Assembly: GCA_009363875.1 (NCBI GenBank)
Contig: CM018693.1
Location: forward strand, 72,338,986-72,402,985
From: Mikania micrantha
Lineage: Eukaryota > Streptophyta > Magnoliopsida > Asterales > Asteraceae
Length of the DNA: 64,000 nt
Direction: 5' to 3'
Part shown: in pieces, positions 10,744 through 22,600 of the stretch
How the letters are laid out: each line of letters opens with the position of its first letter
Numbering within the stretch: position 1 is the first letter of the stretch
Notes under the pieces: generated by a model
Seen by the model: only the letters and a program-made list of their open reading frames with translations
The model's database searches: none
Told to the model about the DNA's origin: nothing
Made by a program: the position numbers and the translations under genes

Positions 10744-11835
10744 TTTCTTTTGCGATGATGATCACAGAGCAATTATGAACGCAAAGTGTGAGTACAAACT
10801 TTGCTTTAAAGAAAAAGAGATGAGGAAAACTAACCGTTCACACACAAGGGCGGTTTCAAAAATGAAAACTGCCACTACTTATAGCATGTCAAAAACTTTA
10901 CCTTAGGGTTTTTACCCATCGGACAAAACTGTGAGCATGAGAGAGAAGAGCCAAACGACAAAGGAGTACGTTCATGCACACCCTGAAATACAGACAAAGC
11001 TTTATCGGGGATGAAGCCTGGTCCGATGCCGTTACACCACCATCATGAGCATAAAGCTCAGACGGAAGCAGTGGAAATGCATCGTGCCAGGCAACATTCC
11101 TAACAAGCAGTGGTCCGTTGCCATGAGTAGCAACCGGAAGAATCAAAGTTGAGGGAAGAGTGTTCTTGATCAAGAGATGATCAAGAATTGTTATGAAAGA
11201 ACTGATGGATTAAAGAAGACAACTACTGATATAAATAAGGAAAGAAGATCAGTGGTCATTTAGAGTAAGAGGGATACAAATGGAAAGAAATATAGCATCG
11301 AGCAGTGAGAACAATTAATGAGTGTCAATTCTATTAATTGTGAGAGGTCTAATCTTGTAGAGTGATTAGTGACGGCTGAATCAAGCGTAATTATCAAGAG
11401 ATTTGATAACCACTTGGGCAAGGAAGATTTAAATATGAAAGATTATTTAACATCGGAAGATGCTTGTCTTCGGAAGAGGTTTAACCATGTATAAATGACA
11501 TGGTTAGAAGTTTCGGAAGAAGAGACATCAGAAAAAGAACAGACGTCGGAAGAAGAGGAGACGTCGGAAGAGAAGTAAACCATAGAAGGTTTAAATTGTT
11601 ACAACGGAATCTGTAACCGCTGATAGATATGAAGCAGTGGTTATAACAACCACTTATCCTATCCGAGTTATGAGATAACCACTGAGAGAGACCAAGTTTC
11701 TTCATCAGTGGTTTATCAAATATCCGTTGTTAGGATAAACAATAAAGATTATCCTTTTATGTATTTATTTACATGTTTAAGAAACAGATTCTTAGGCACA
11801 TTTATTAGCTCATATTTATCATACTCAATTTAGCT
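10744..11835 (-). other. Copia spacer between pol and accessory ORF
   Basis: No convincing protein is seen; the 91-codon frame at 10898-11173 matches nothing I know. The part at 11450-11575 holds a cluster of TCGGAAGA words, the same word found in the LTRs. It may be the leader or intron region of an accessory-ORF transcript (inference). Confidence 0.4.
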
Positions 11836-12554
11836 ACAAACTTAGAAAAAGTTGAAGAGTCCAAGGGTTTGGTAAATATATATGCTATTTGGTCACTTGT
11901 ACAGACATGTTCTGGGACAATTAGTCCCTTTCAAAACAGTCTCTAATAAAGTGATGCCTTATTTCTATATGTTTGGTTTTTGAATGATAGACAAGATTCT
12001 TTATTATATTTTTGGCTTCTTCGCTATCTATTAGGAGAGATGTTTTTAGTTCAGTTATTCCAAAATCCAGTAGTTGAAATTGCAACCAAAGGATTTGGGC
12101 AGTGCAATGAGCTGCTACAATGTACTCAGCTTAAGCAGTTGAATTTGACACCGATGTTTGCTTTTTTGCTTTTCCATGACACTAAGAAATTTGCAAAAAA
12201 CTGACATCCTCCCGAAGTAGACTTTCTTGTGAGCGAGCATCCTGCATAATCACTGTCTGAAAAACCAACAAGCTTACAAGTTTGGTTAGCAGGATACCAA
12301 ATACCTAGCACGAGAGTGCCTTTCAGATATCTTAGTATCCTTTTCACAAATGATAAATGGGATTGTTTGGGGGCTGATTGGTATCTTGCACAGACACATG
12401 TTGCATACATGATGTCTGGCCTTGATGCAGTAAGATACATCAAAGATCCAATCATGCACATGTAGATGGTTTGATCTATAGGTTCACTATTTTCATCTGG
12501 ACTTATTCTAGGACTTGTAGCCATGGGGGTAGAAATTATTTTGCAATCATTCAT
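11836..12554 (-). pseudogene. Copia RNase H and pol C-terminus, frameshifted
   Basis: The frame at 12126-12554 has the Copia connection and RNase H start: IGSLMYLTASRPDIMYATCV, RYLKGTLVLGIWYP, FSDSDYAGCSLTRKSTSG. The remainder is readable in other frames. AEYI, the AHCTAQILW-like block and TKHIEIRHHF lie at ~11960-12140, and VCTSDQIAYIFTKPLD, the usual Copia pol end, at ~11845-11925. At least two frameshifts are therefore present. RNase H removes the RNA template during reverse transcription. Confidence 0.85.
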
Positions 12555-12599
12555 ATCAAATTAACTTAAAAGATCTTTTACATATTCCGATTGATGAAT

Positions 12600-13330
12600 G
12601 AAAGTCCCATTGGGGGTTTGTTATACTTGGAGTCCTAAAAATGTTTTTTGTTCACTTAAAGCACTCATTTCAAACTTTGAAGACATTAATTTAGAAAATT
12701 GTTCACACAAGGAAGGTTTTGTTGATCCAAAAATGAAGTCATTGACATAAATTTGGACCAGCAGAAGTTCCATGTCTACCCTCTTGATGAACAAAGTCTT
12801 ATCAATGGTTCCCCGAGAAAATTTATTAGAAAGAATAAATTTAGAGAGAGTATCATACCATGCTCTGGGTGCCTGTTTCAGACCATAATGTGCTTTGTCT
12901 AGTTTGTACACCTAGTCAGGATGATGAACATCATCGAATCCTGGAGGTTGACATACATAGACTTCCTCCTTTATTGTCCCATGCAGGAGTGCACTTTTTA
13001 TATCCATTTGATATACCTTTATGTTATGGGAGATAACAAATGCTAGGAAGAGTCTAATGGCTTCCAGTTTGGCCACAGGTGCAAAGGTTTCATCATAATC
13101 GATGCCTTCCTCTTGGGAGTAACCTTTTACTACCAATCAGGCTTTATTTTTGATCACAATGCCTCTGTCATCTGTTTTATTTCTGAATACCCATCTGGTT
13201 CCGATATGGTATTTTCCTGCCGGCCAGGGGCAGAGAGTCCAAACGTTTTGCCTTTTGAACTGTAACAGTTCATCTTGCATAGCCTCTACCCAATTATTAT
13301 CTTTAGGAGCTTCCTGGTATTTGGAGGGTT
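12600..13330 (-). pseudogene. Copia reverse transcriptase, inactive
   Basis: Frames 12912-13136 and 12621-12911 are contiguous and interrupted by a stop at 12912. They encode the Copia RT: GYSQEEGIDYDETFAPVAKL, VYQMDIKSALLHGTI, YGLKQAPRAWYDTLS and FLGLQV. The active-site box reads YVNDFIFG where functional Copia elements have YVDD, so the first catalytic Asp of the pair is Asn. The N-terminal linker to integrase (~13140-13330) is broken by stops. Confidence 0.88.
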
Positions 13331-14768
13331 ACAAGAAGGCTGCATGAAGGCAAAAGTTCGAAATCTGACTCCTGGTTTGAACACCCTTATGTAGATCACC
13401 TAAGATTTGTTCTAGAGGATGATTTCTACTAAAGGGAATGATGTCCAAACAGTTATTGAAGGAGGCTGCATCGGAAGAAGGTGAGTTTTCAGTGTGGCCA
13501 GGAGAATTTTCTGAAAGGGAAGAATGACTATTTTCAGGAACATCTACATGTATGTTATCCAAGGCTGGGGATAAAGGAGTAGATATCTGTTCATTTTGGT
13601 CTTGAGAATTTATTTGATGGGAAGGAAGAGAGGAAAAGAATTTAGAGACAGAACACTCTTCAAGATAGGATAGATCTTCAGAAGTTTGACAAGACTCTGA
13701 TGAAGAAGAGGAAGAAGGGGTAGAAGGGATGTAGGTGAAGCTTTCAAGATCGAAGAGGTCATCAGGAGCAGAAGGGAAAGATGAGGTTGATGCAGATTCA
13801 TTGAATTTGACATCAATAGTTTCCTCAAAAATCTTGGCCCTAAGATTGAAAGCTTGATAAGCCTTAGAGGTATGAGAATATCCAACAAAATATCCAGAGT
13901 CGACTTTAGCAGCAAACTTTGATAAAGAGTCTTTTGTGTTCAAGATGAAACACGGACACCCAGAGACTTTAAATAAAGAGATGAGAGGCTTTATGTTATG
14001 AAGGACTTCATAGGCAGTCTTATTATGTCTTTTCACAATGTGAACCCTGTTCAAGACATAGCAAGCAGTGTTTACTGCCTCAGCCCAGAAGGATAAAGGC
14101 AATCCTGAGTCTGCAAGCATAGTTTTTGCAGCTTCAATAAGTGTCCTATTCTTCCTTTCCAAGACTCCATTTTGAGCGGGAGTTATAGGAACAGTGTATT
14201 GTCTATGGTTTCCTTTTGAGATGCAGAACTTATCAAGAACCTGGTTCTTGAATTCAGTCCCATTATCACTCCTTATTGTTTTAACTGGAAGACCAAACTC
14301 TCTTTCAAGTTGAGTGATAAGTGCAATTATTTTATCAGAAGTCTCATCTTTGCTGAAGAGAAAGAAGGTCCAGCAAAATCTTGAGTACTCATCCACAACA
14401 ACTACACAGTATCTCTTTCTTGCTAAACTGGATACCTTCACTGGACCAAAAAGATCCATGTGAAGAAGATTGAGACAGTTAGTTGTTTTGGATTCCTCAA
14501 TAGACTTATGTGATTTTTTATGTTGCTTTCCCTTTAAGCAAGATTCACATTGACCTTCAAAGTGAAATTCTTTGGAAGGTAATCCTCTTACTAACGAAAG
14601 GGTAGAAAGCTTATGAAGAGATTGTTGATTGAGGTGACTGAATCTTCTGTGCCAAAGAGCGGTCTCAGAAGATGATGATTTGGCTATCAAACAAGTAGGA
14701 GAGGATGTTTGAGAGTCAGTGGTCATGTCTACAACATAGACATTTCCACTTCTTTTAGCCGTAAGCAA
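13329..14768 (-). CDS. Copia integrase (long open frame within a dead pol)
   Basis: The 479-codon open frame starts in the GAG-pre-integrase region (LWHRRFSHLNQQSLHKLSTL, then CESCLKGKQHKKSHKS), which supplies the HHCC zinc finger. The core follows with all three catalytic residues in place: MDLFGPVKVSSLARK, RSDNGTEFKN and NGVLERKNRTLIEAAKTML. A conserved C-terminal module (SGCPCFILNTKD, KVDSGYFVGYSHTSKAYQAF) leads into a Ser/Pro-rich linker. The first Met is internal to the polyprotein, so this is a surviving open piece of pol and not an independent gene. Integrase joins cDNA to chromosomal DNA. Confidence 0.85.
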   Translation of the reverse strand: MLTAKRSGNVYVVDMTTDSQTSSPTCLIAKSSSSETALWHRRFSHLNQQSLHKLSTLSLVRGLPSKEFHFEGQCESCLKGKQHKKSHKSIEESKTTNCLNLLHMDLFGPVKVSSLARKRYCVVVVDEYSRFCWTFFLFSKDETSDKIIALITQLEREFGLPVKTIRSDNGTEFKNQVLDKFCISKGNHRQYTVPITPAQNGVLERKNRTLIEAAKTMLADSGLPLSFWAEAVNTACYVLNRVHIVKRHNKTAYEVLHNIKPLISLFKVSGCPCFILNTKDSLSKFAAKVDSGYFVGYSHTSKAYQAFNLRAKIFEETIDVKFNESASTSSFPSAPDDLFDLESFTYIPSTPSSSSSSESCQTSEDLSYLEECSVSKFFSSLPSHQINSQDQNEQISTPLSPALDNIHVDVPENSHSSLSENSPGHTENSPSSDAASFNNCLDIIPFSRNHPLEQILGDLHKGVQTRSQISNFCLHAAFL

Positions 14769-14807
14769 GGTGTTCTGATGAATTAAGATCTTTATTTTTG
14801 AATTTAT

Positions 14808-15125
14808 TTAAGGAGAAAGAATTTTACAACTGTCCTTGGTGAAAAATGAACTAAAGTCTTTGTCAGGTAGTTTAGAAACACTCAAGAGATTAAACTTGAG
14901 ATTTTCAACTAAGCTAACATCCTTAAAGTGCCGTTTTCCACCCTGGACAGAACCAGACCCTACTATCCTACCTTTTGCATTATTTTCGAAGGAAACAAAT
15001 CCTCCATTCTTTGGAATGAAGTTATTTAAAATGGATTTGCATCCTGTCATGTGCCTAGAGCCTCCACTGTCCACATACCATAGATGACTTTGGTTTGAAG
15101 AAGGTCTCTGCACATGACAATTCAA
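14808..15125 (-). pseudogene. Copia aspartic protease region
   Basis: The frame contains LWYVDSGGSRHMTGCKSIL, the Copia protease active site (D-S-G), then a glycine-rich flap (GRIVGSGSVQGGK) and LKFNLLSVSKLPDKDF. A stop at 14808 separates it from the integrase frame. The protease matures the polyprotein. Confidence 0.85.
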
Positions 15126-15189
15126 TTGCAGTAGGTTAGATATGGGTCTTATTTTATTTTTAGAAGAGAAAGAAGATGTTTATTTGTTT

Positions 15190-17288
15190 TGCTAAGATTT
15201 ATCCATCAATTTCTGCATCATCAATATCAGCTGCTGCTGATTTTGATGCAAGATATTGATTTGTGAATCCATGGAAGGAGGGTTCACATTAGCAGGAGAA
15301 TGGGCAGCAGGAGTCACCATGGGATAAGAAGGTGGTGTTCCAAGGATAGAAGGCCCGGGTGAAGCAAGTGAAGGAGAAGAAGAGTGAGGTGATGAACGAG
15401 AAGGTGCTGAAAATCTATTAGCCTTCTTTGATTTCTTCATTTTATTAGGAAATTTTCCTTTAGTTGAAGAACCCTGTTCGACTTTCAATCTTTCAGCATT
15501 TAGTTTTTCTCTTGCTTTCTCCAGAGGAGTTATTGTTCAACAGTTTTCAGTAGTGTGATTGTACTTAAAACATTTTAGACAAGCTGGAGACAGAGAGGAG
15601 TAGTTGGGGATGAAAGGCTTATTTTCCTTCATTATTGGATAAGGGGGATGAGGATGAGAAGGAGGAAATCTGATGTCAATCATGGGCCTCTTTCCTTTGT
15701 CAAGGCAGGCAGCACGATTATCATAGGTCTTATGAAGACTTGTACCTTATGAACTTTGAGTAGAGCTCATGGTTGGAGCAATCTCAGTTTGTTCAGAAGC
15801 ATTTTAATTTTCATCACTTTCCAAGGGTGTTTCCTCCTGTCTCTCAACGTTAGTTTCAGTGGGATAAACAAACGTGGGAAACTGCGGAGGTTGGTACACT
15901 CTTGGAGGTGTGATTGTAATGGATGGGATTTCATCCGGAAGAAAGGTGGGGGAAATGGGCTCAGAATCAGTCTCATTTATTTTATTGTCAATCGAGGTGT
16001 AGTCCTCTGGAGGACTAGTATGATTAAACCCGATTCCAAATTTGGCCTTGCTTACTTATAAGCATTTTGAATCCTTTGCAGGAGTCAACCCACTTGTCAC
16101 AACTAACCTTTCTCTGAGACAATTCAACTCTACAAGCTGCATATTTTTCATTTTGAAAATCGAATAGAGCTTGTAGGTTGGACTTTTTAGTCATTAGGAC
16201 ATAGATTTGACTGTCTTTATTCTTTATTAGTTTTTCTATTTCAGAATTTTTATTGTCAAGCAGTTACTCCAACTCCAGATTTTGTTGTTGAAGCAACACA
16301 TTGGCTTCTGGTAGAACTTGTAGAACTTATTCGTTCTTATGCTCAAGAGGGCCAGTTGGTGAAGAATGTCCATCTCTTCCAAATCATCACTTGGAACTTG
16401 ATGGAGATCATCCATGATAAAACATAGATGATCAGAAATGGGAGAGTGGTCATCACAGGAAGAAGAAGAAGTGATGCCAGTGGTTATGTCAATATATTCA
16501 TCATAACCCTGATCATTTGATTCCGAGTTATGACTCAGAAGAGCTGTGTTCCCTTGCACATACTCTTCAGTTGATTTACCAGACTTTATGAGTTTTCTCT
16601 TCTGGTCAATCTCTCACTCAAATGTGAGCAACTTACCATGAAGTTGAGTGAACGAGAGCTTGCCAAAGTCTGGACAGGATCTCATGACAATGGAATAGGT
16701 TTCCCATTTTTCAGGTAAAGATCTCAAGAAGCGTTTCAAGACAGAGACATGGGGGTACACTTGACCAACAAGTTTTAATTCACTTAAGAGAGAAGTGAAT
16801 CGTTCAAACAGCTGCGTCAGTGACTCATTATTTAGTTAGGAGAATGTCTAGTATTGTTGAGCTAATATCTCCCTGGTATTAGCCACAACATCTTCGGTAC
16901 CACATAATTGCTCTTTTAGAGCATCCCACAAGTCTTTAGTCTCCTCATGGTGAAGAAGACCAGAGTAAATTTCATTAGGAAGGGCCATAGCCAACTGAGC
17001 ATGTGCCCTTGCATCAAGCTCTAACTTCTGGTAATCCTCTTCAGTGTAGTTCCGAGGATCTTTCAGGACATCGTCTCCAGTCTCCGTGCCCAGGACCGTT
17101 GGTTTATGCGATCCGAACATGACAGACTTCCAACATCCTGTATGCTTATTAGACAGGAAGTGTAACATCTGCCTTTGCCAAATGTTATATTGATGCCTAA
17201 CCAAGATTGGTGGCTTCGTGGCAGAACCGGTGTTATGGGGATCGAGAGTGAATTTCTTTGCCATTGGTTCACAAATCGTTATGAGCAA
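15190..17288 (-). pseudogene. Copia gag, decayed
   Basis: The frame 16848-17288 holds the N-terminal Copia gag domain (MAKKFTLDPHN, QYNIWQRQMLHFLSNKHTG, LWDALKEQLCGTEDVVANTR; UBN2 type), with a likely start at the inner Met near 17264. The rest is broken: 16236-16559 is an acidic Ser/Asp-rich stretch, and 15540-15581 encodes a canonical CX2CX4HX4C knuckle (CLKCFKYNHTTENC) followed at once by TGA. The frame 15192-15488 is a Lys-rich then Pro/Ser-rich tail ending in a Gln-rich helix. Gag would form the particle and bind RNA. Confidence 0.8.
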
Positions 17289-17482
17289 ATCAACGATTGA
17301 TGAGTTCTTAAAGTGATTTGTTAGAATGATTTTTGAACACAGTTTAGTTCAAAAATCAAACTCCTACAGATTTAAAGAAACAAGAAAGACAGAAAAGATA
17401 GAATGCAGAAAACTAAAACAACAAGATATCAGTGAGAGCTTTGAGTTTTAGTCTTGATGGTTAAACCAAGCCTATGGACAAG

Positions 17483-17494
17483 GCTCTGATACCA
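17483..17494 (-). other. Copia primer-binding site
   Basis: GCTCTGATACCA, which is TGGTATCAGAGC on the minus strand, complements the 3' end of plant initiator tRNA-Met. It lies two bases inside the 5' LTR (17497), as in Copia elements. Confidence 0.9.
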
Positions 17495-17496
17495 AT

Positions 17497-18198
17497 TGTT
17501 GAACTACAAGAACCTCGAGTAGTAGCTGTTTAACCAGGAACAATGCTTTAGACACTTAGTCAAAGCTTAGGTTTCAGCTCCCTCTAGAGTTTTGCACAAA
17601 GTTATTTTCGTTGTTCTGTTTTCTTGCCTAGAAAGAGAGAAGATAAGAGATAGAATGCACAAGGAAATTTGGGGGATGTAATCCTTAATTATTCAGAGAA
17701 TGTTGGGACTTAAATACCCAAACATTCCATGATACAAGACAATAAATAATAAGACAAATAGCTGACATTATTACAGACATTATTACAGACATTGATACAA
17801 CAGACTACTACAAATACAAAGTCAACAACAACGGAAACAAGAGTCTTCAGGTCTTCCGATGTTGAAGTAGATGTACTGGAGTTCAGTGTTTATTCTTTCG
17901 GAAGTTGTTAATCGGAAACTTATAAAGTAATCAGTTATTTGGGAACAGAAGACTGTCTTTCGAGTCATTTGATTTCTTCCGATGCAGTGGTTGTCTTCCG
18001 ATGATGTCAAGATCAGCTAATGTGTTAAGGGAGAAATAAGTTCAGCAGCACTTCTTTTTGGCAAAGCTTCCGCTGATAGTCTTCCGATACTGAAGCAGTT
18101 CTTCAATCGGAAGAGAAGTATCCGCGGCTTATCTATCCGCGGTTTTATTCACGTGTCTGGTTTCAGTGTTTTTGCTCATCAGTCCTTATATTCCAACA
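17497..18198 (-). repeat. Copia 5' LTR (right copy), complete
   Basis: The 702-bp LTR has TG...CA ends on the plus strand (TGTTGAACTACAAG to ATTCCAACA). It pairs with 6630-7316 with scattered differences, including a local duplication of ATTACAGACATT absent from the left copy. It contains about six CTTCCGA/TCGGAAG words. The right flank is AAAGT of the Tekay-1 gag-pol. Confidence 0.92.
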
Positions 18199-19512
18199 AA
18201 AGTCATGTAAGAGAAATGTACCGGTGACCACATTAGGGTCCTGGCGAGCTGCAGTGGCTCCAATCACAAATTCTCTTTCACGAGGTGCTTGAACTCCCTG
18301 TTGCATTCTCTTCGGGCAGTCTTTGGAAAAGTGGCCTAGTTCTCCACAGTTAAAGCATCCTCTGTTGTTGTTGTTGTTGTGATTTCCAGGGTTTGGTGGT
18401 GGAGGTAGTGCCATAACAGCATTGTTTACAGCTGGTGTTGCTGGAGTACGACATTGTTGAATCCAGTGGCCCAGTCGGCCACAGCCGTAGCATTTTCTGC
18501 ACTTCACGGTAACAGAATGATGAAATTTGCATTGTGCACATTGAGGATGCATACCAACATATGGTTTGCGTGCAGCATCAGCAGGTACTGCGGTAACTTA
18601 TTGCAAAGGGGTGGCCATCATATAGTTTTTCACGACCTTCTGCTTCTTCTTCTGATGATGATCGTGTTTTCTTGACGGTTCTTCCTTAGCTTTTCCCGAG
18701 TCTTTCTTAAGAGTTCCTGATGCCACCATCACATTAGTGAGTTTCGCCGATAGAGAGATGGCTGACTCTAGGGTCATAGGGTTTGCAGCAAGTACAAGAC
18801 CCTGAATGCAGGACGGTAATCCACCTACATATGGATCAATCAGCTTTTCCAGAGTCGGCACCATCTCTGGTATCAAAGCTACCAGTTCGTGATAGCGAGT
18901 AGTGAAAGTCATGTGGTCTGCACCCTTCATCACATGATTTGACGGTTCAGTCTCTAGCTTCTGAAGTTTATTCTTTGGACAGAATTCATTCCTTAAAAGG
19001 ATTTTGAAATCTGCCCAAGGCATCGTCAGTGCTTCTTCTCTGCCTTGAGCTCTTATCTGAGAGTTCAACCATGTTAAGGCATGCTTACTAAAAGATCCTG
19101 CAGCGTAGCGAACCTTATGGTGCTCTGAACAACCGCTGATGTCCAGTGTAGTTTCCATCTTCTCTAGCCACTGGATCTGTCCAACAGCTCCTTCAACACC
19201 GCTAAAGCTTGGCGGTGTACATCCTACGAATGACTTGTAGGAACAGTCTGGTGTAGCGCCTTTGTTTCCACTAGCTTCTCCTGTAGTATGCCCAGGGTTG
19301 TTGCCGTGGCCTTGAATCCTGCTAATCATGTTTGGGATGACCTCCTATAGCTCATTTGTCAGCTGGCTGCTCAATAGGGTGGCCAATGCCACAGTAGCAG
19401 GATCCAGCTCCGTATGCGCGTTCGTGTTATGCGGTGGAGTGTGTGGGGGAGGAGGAGGCGGAGGAGGAAGAGGCGGCGGTGGTGGTGGTGGAGGTTGTCT
19501 TCTAGGCGGCAT
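18199..19512 (-). pseudogene. Tekay-1 gag, broken
   Basis: Gag starts at MPPRRQPP (ATG at 19510-19512) with a poly-Pro N-terminus encoded by the G-rich block 19440-19500. A TAG near 19345 interrupts it. Frame 18598-19329 carries the gag core (YKSFVGCTPPSFSGVEGAVG, QWLEKMETTLDISGCSEHH, KHALTWLNSQIRAQG). Frame 18163-18552 carries two Cys/His fingers: CRKCYGCGRLGHWIQQC and the CCHC knuckle CFNCGELGHFSKDC. It runs into the protease just before the Copia boundary (GTFLLHDF). Gag forms the particle and packages RNA. Confidence 0.87.
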
Positions 19513-19689
19513 TCTGATCACAACCGAAAAGAAAATCGGTTACTGCAATGATCGAATGCTAAATATATAATGGAAATAAATCTTTAATCCTATGTTCTCT
19601 ATATGAGGGTCCCTAAGTTATAGTCTAGGCCAAACCGTTCTAAGTAAATGACCTATTATTCTCCATAACCTTGAGCTTTGATACCAATC
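19513..19689 (-). other. Tekay-1 5' leader with primer-binding site
   Basis: This untranslated leader lies between the 5' LTR and gag. The PBS at 19675-19686 reads GCTTTGATACCA, one mismatch from the tRNA-Met complement GCTCTGATACCA, three bases from the LTR start. Confidence 0.8.
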
Positions 19690-22600
19690 TGTCACACCCT
19701 GAGCCAATGGGCCGGATCGTGTCTCCTTTCGGGCAGAAGGTTTCCGGGGCGCGATATCAGGGTGATAATCGAAATGATCAGATTGTATACATAGCATAAA
19801 CATTGAGAATAACTAAAGCACAAATAACATTATATCAAAAGTGATTCACAGTAATCAACAAAACTATGTGCTTTCAAAAAAACTACTAGGTCATCTAATT
19901 GGGCATCCTAGTATGCAATCCTGAGCTTTAGCTTAATCCTATAAATCACATGAGAAAGCATGTAAGAAAAGAAAGTCAACACAATGGTTGGTGAGTTCAT
20001 ATAGTTTAGAATTTTAAAAATAGCTTTGCAAACCTTTTCGGTAACAACCTTAATCTCATTAACAACCACCTAAACTATCCAGTCAAGTATGCTTATATAT
20101 AGGGCATACGTACGGGGGCAAGCCCCCAGCCGACATCCCACCACATACCGAACCACATAGGATATTGTTGTTAATGATAATTAAGCATTTTACCTACCAT
20201 CCAATTCCATTTCCATCATAGCTTCAAGCATTCTGTTTAAAAGTTTCAAACACGCACACAACAACATTTGAAGATCAAGTTTTAAGAATTACCTTTATGG
20301 ATAACTGTACAGCCTAAGGAATTCAGTATCAGTCCATAACGGAACTAAATGTGACTTGCAACATCGGTGTTTTGATAAAGGGGTTTCTCAAGATGACAAA
20401 AAGTCAACTAAAGAAAACCATAATCATCCTAGTCACTCGTCACAAAACCATAGTGGAATCAAGAAGAACACTGAATGACTAGTAGGGATTGACACCGTAG
20501 GTCAACACTCGGCGGCTAATCAGTCTGTCTTACATGATTCTGACAACGAAGAGCACTGATGATTAGAAGGGGTTGACACCATAGGTTGACACCATAGGTC
20601 AACACTCGGCGGTCAATCAGTCTGTCTTACGAAGTACAATGGCTTTAGCATACAAGTTTAATAGCATTCACATAGTTTAGCCTTTACGTATCTTGTGCAC
20701 AAGTACTATCTTGACAACCGGAATCCCATTCAGATTGTCTTGGCATTTCAAGCATATCGAGCATTCAAGTGTTTAAAGCATTCCAAGCATTTCAAGCAAA
20801 TCAAACATTTCAAGCGTATAAGTCTTTCTGAGTTTAAGTATATGAGCTTTCGAAAGTATAGTTTATAAGAGCATCTCAGAGTTTTAGTATTTGTTTTCAT
20901 AAGCATTTAAAACATCAAGAGTTTAAGCATTCAAGTATAATTGTATAAAGCATTAGCATTAAGAATAAGTGTAAAAGCTTTTAAGAAACATTTAAACATT
21001 TATTTAAAATATTTAAACATGCTTCTTAGTCCCGAAGGAAAACAAAATAATTTGAAAAGGGGCAAATGAACTCACCTGTGTTGTTAAGCTATAAATCACA
21101 AAAGATAATGCGCGCTCGTTAATTGTGGATTAAGTATCTTCAGTACCTGAGTTGTTTTAAGAAGATTCGAATACTCTAAGTATTTATAATAGACGTATCT
21201 AGGGTTTTGGTCTTGGTGTGCAACTATGTGTCCTAGATGTTACTAATGTGTTGCTATGATTTTCTCTAACTAATCTAAGCGTATTACCCGTTCATAACCC
21301 TTATCCCGTGAATAATCACTATTAAACCTTAGCTATATAAGGTTTATGTTAATTACATCCATAATTCTTTTTAAGTTTAACATCATTATTAAATACATTT
21401 TAAGTTAAATACTTAAGTTAAAACCCATTTGATTTATTTTAAACAGTTTACTAAAAAAATCTTACTAATCATTTTCCTTTTATTAAAACATGAATTGTTT
21501 TAAGAAAATATATGTTACATGTTAGACTTAGGTTAATCCCATTCGATTAACTCTAAGCCCGTTGCTAAATCATCGTTTTCCATGGTTCTTTGATCGCTCA
21601 TGTGTATAACTTAGCCTAGAAAGTTCAATTGAACTATCTAGCTTAGTTATTTATTGCATAGCATCTACTAAGTATTGGGTGTTAATAACGAAACTAACTC
21701 CCGTACTTAGTTAGTTTCTTGACCCCTTGTTAACCATAATGGGTGTTAAGAAGTTAGAAACTTTGGTGTTGAAGCTTTAGCCCTTGATTAACCTAAATCG
21801 CATTCAATTGTTTAAAACCAAGTTTAACATATATGATTATTAGAGTTTTGAGTTGACCCTTAGTTGACCATCCCTAGTTATAGTTTATTTTCTACACTCT
21901 TACTTATGTCTCATTTGATAAACTCCAAGTTTATACATCATTGTTACTTAGGAAAACTTTGTATTAAGCCTTCACATAGATGGTTACAAAACCGTTCACC
22001 CCCTTAGGAAAGCCCTAATGATTTCTTTCCCATGTTACAACCCAAGTGTTAGTCCCATGCAACAAACTTACGTGGCCCAACCCATGCATGCAACCCATGT
22101 ATCCCATTTCCATGTAATTAGCCGAATAGGGTCATCCCTACGAAGGAAGGATAGTCACGACAGAATGAGGGTAATGCCATGCGAATGGAGGAGGGGTTAG
22201 ACCGAATGAGAGGTAGGGCGAATGATCCCTTCGGTCACAAGCTCCATTCGGCCGCATAGCGGCTCCTTCGGCCTTGTGGGTTTTCCTTCGGCCAGTTGGC
22301 CATTCGGCCAGCCTGATGAACTCCATTCGGCCTAATCGAACCTCGACCAAGGGCAGTTCCCATTTTCGAGTTTTATGACCAAGCCATGATATGTAACCAG
22401 TCCCTAACTTATTCCCAAGTGTTTTTGTGGTGTTCCCCTACTGTTTGATGGGCTAGAACCGGTTTTAGTGTGGTTCGAACAAGAGGGTTTTAAAAAACCC
22501 TAAAACCGTTATATCTAACTCATTTTTACCTCAAATCGGATGATTCAAAGCTCAGATCGTTTGTACTTTCGTGATCTACAGTTTGTTGTGGTCGTTTTGA

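Larger units (their letters stand above)
6630..18198 (-). mobile_element. Ty1/copia retrotransposon (11.6 kb) with an extra ORF downstream of pol, nested in Tekay-1
   Basis: Two LTRs (6630-7316 and 17497-18198) flank, in minus-strand order, a PBS, gag, PR, INT, RT, RNase H and a ~3.3-kb accessory ORF. The order PR-INT-RT-RNase H is the Copia order. The PBS spacing, large size and extra ORF before the 3' LTR resemble Sireviruses; that lineage call is inference. It interrupts the Tekay-1 protease between GTFLLHDF and ILFDTGADQ. The left junction is eroded (13 terminal LTR bases are absent), so no target duplication can be read. All coding parts carry stops or frameshifts. Confidence 0.92.

Noticed and set aside
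19328..19570. Gly-rich plus-strand frame.
   Set aside because: It is the complement of the poly-Pro N-terminus of the Tekay-1 gag; 42367-42549 is the same in Tekay-2.
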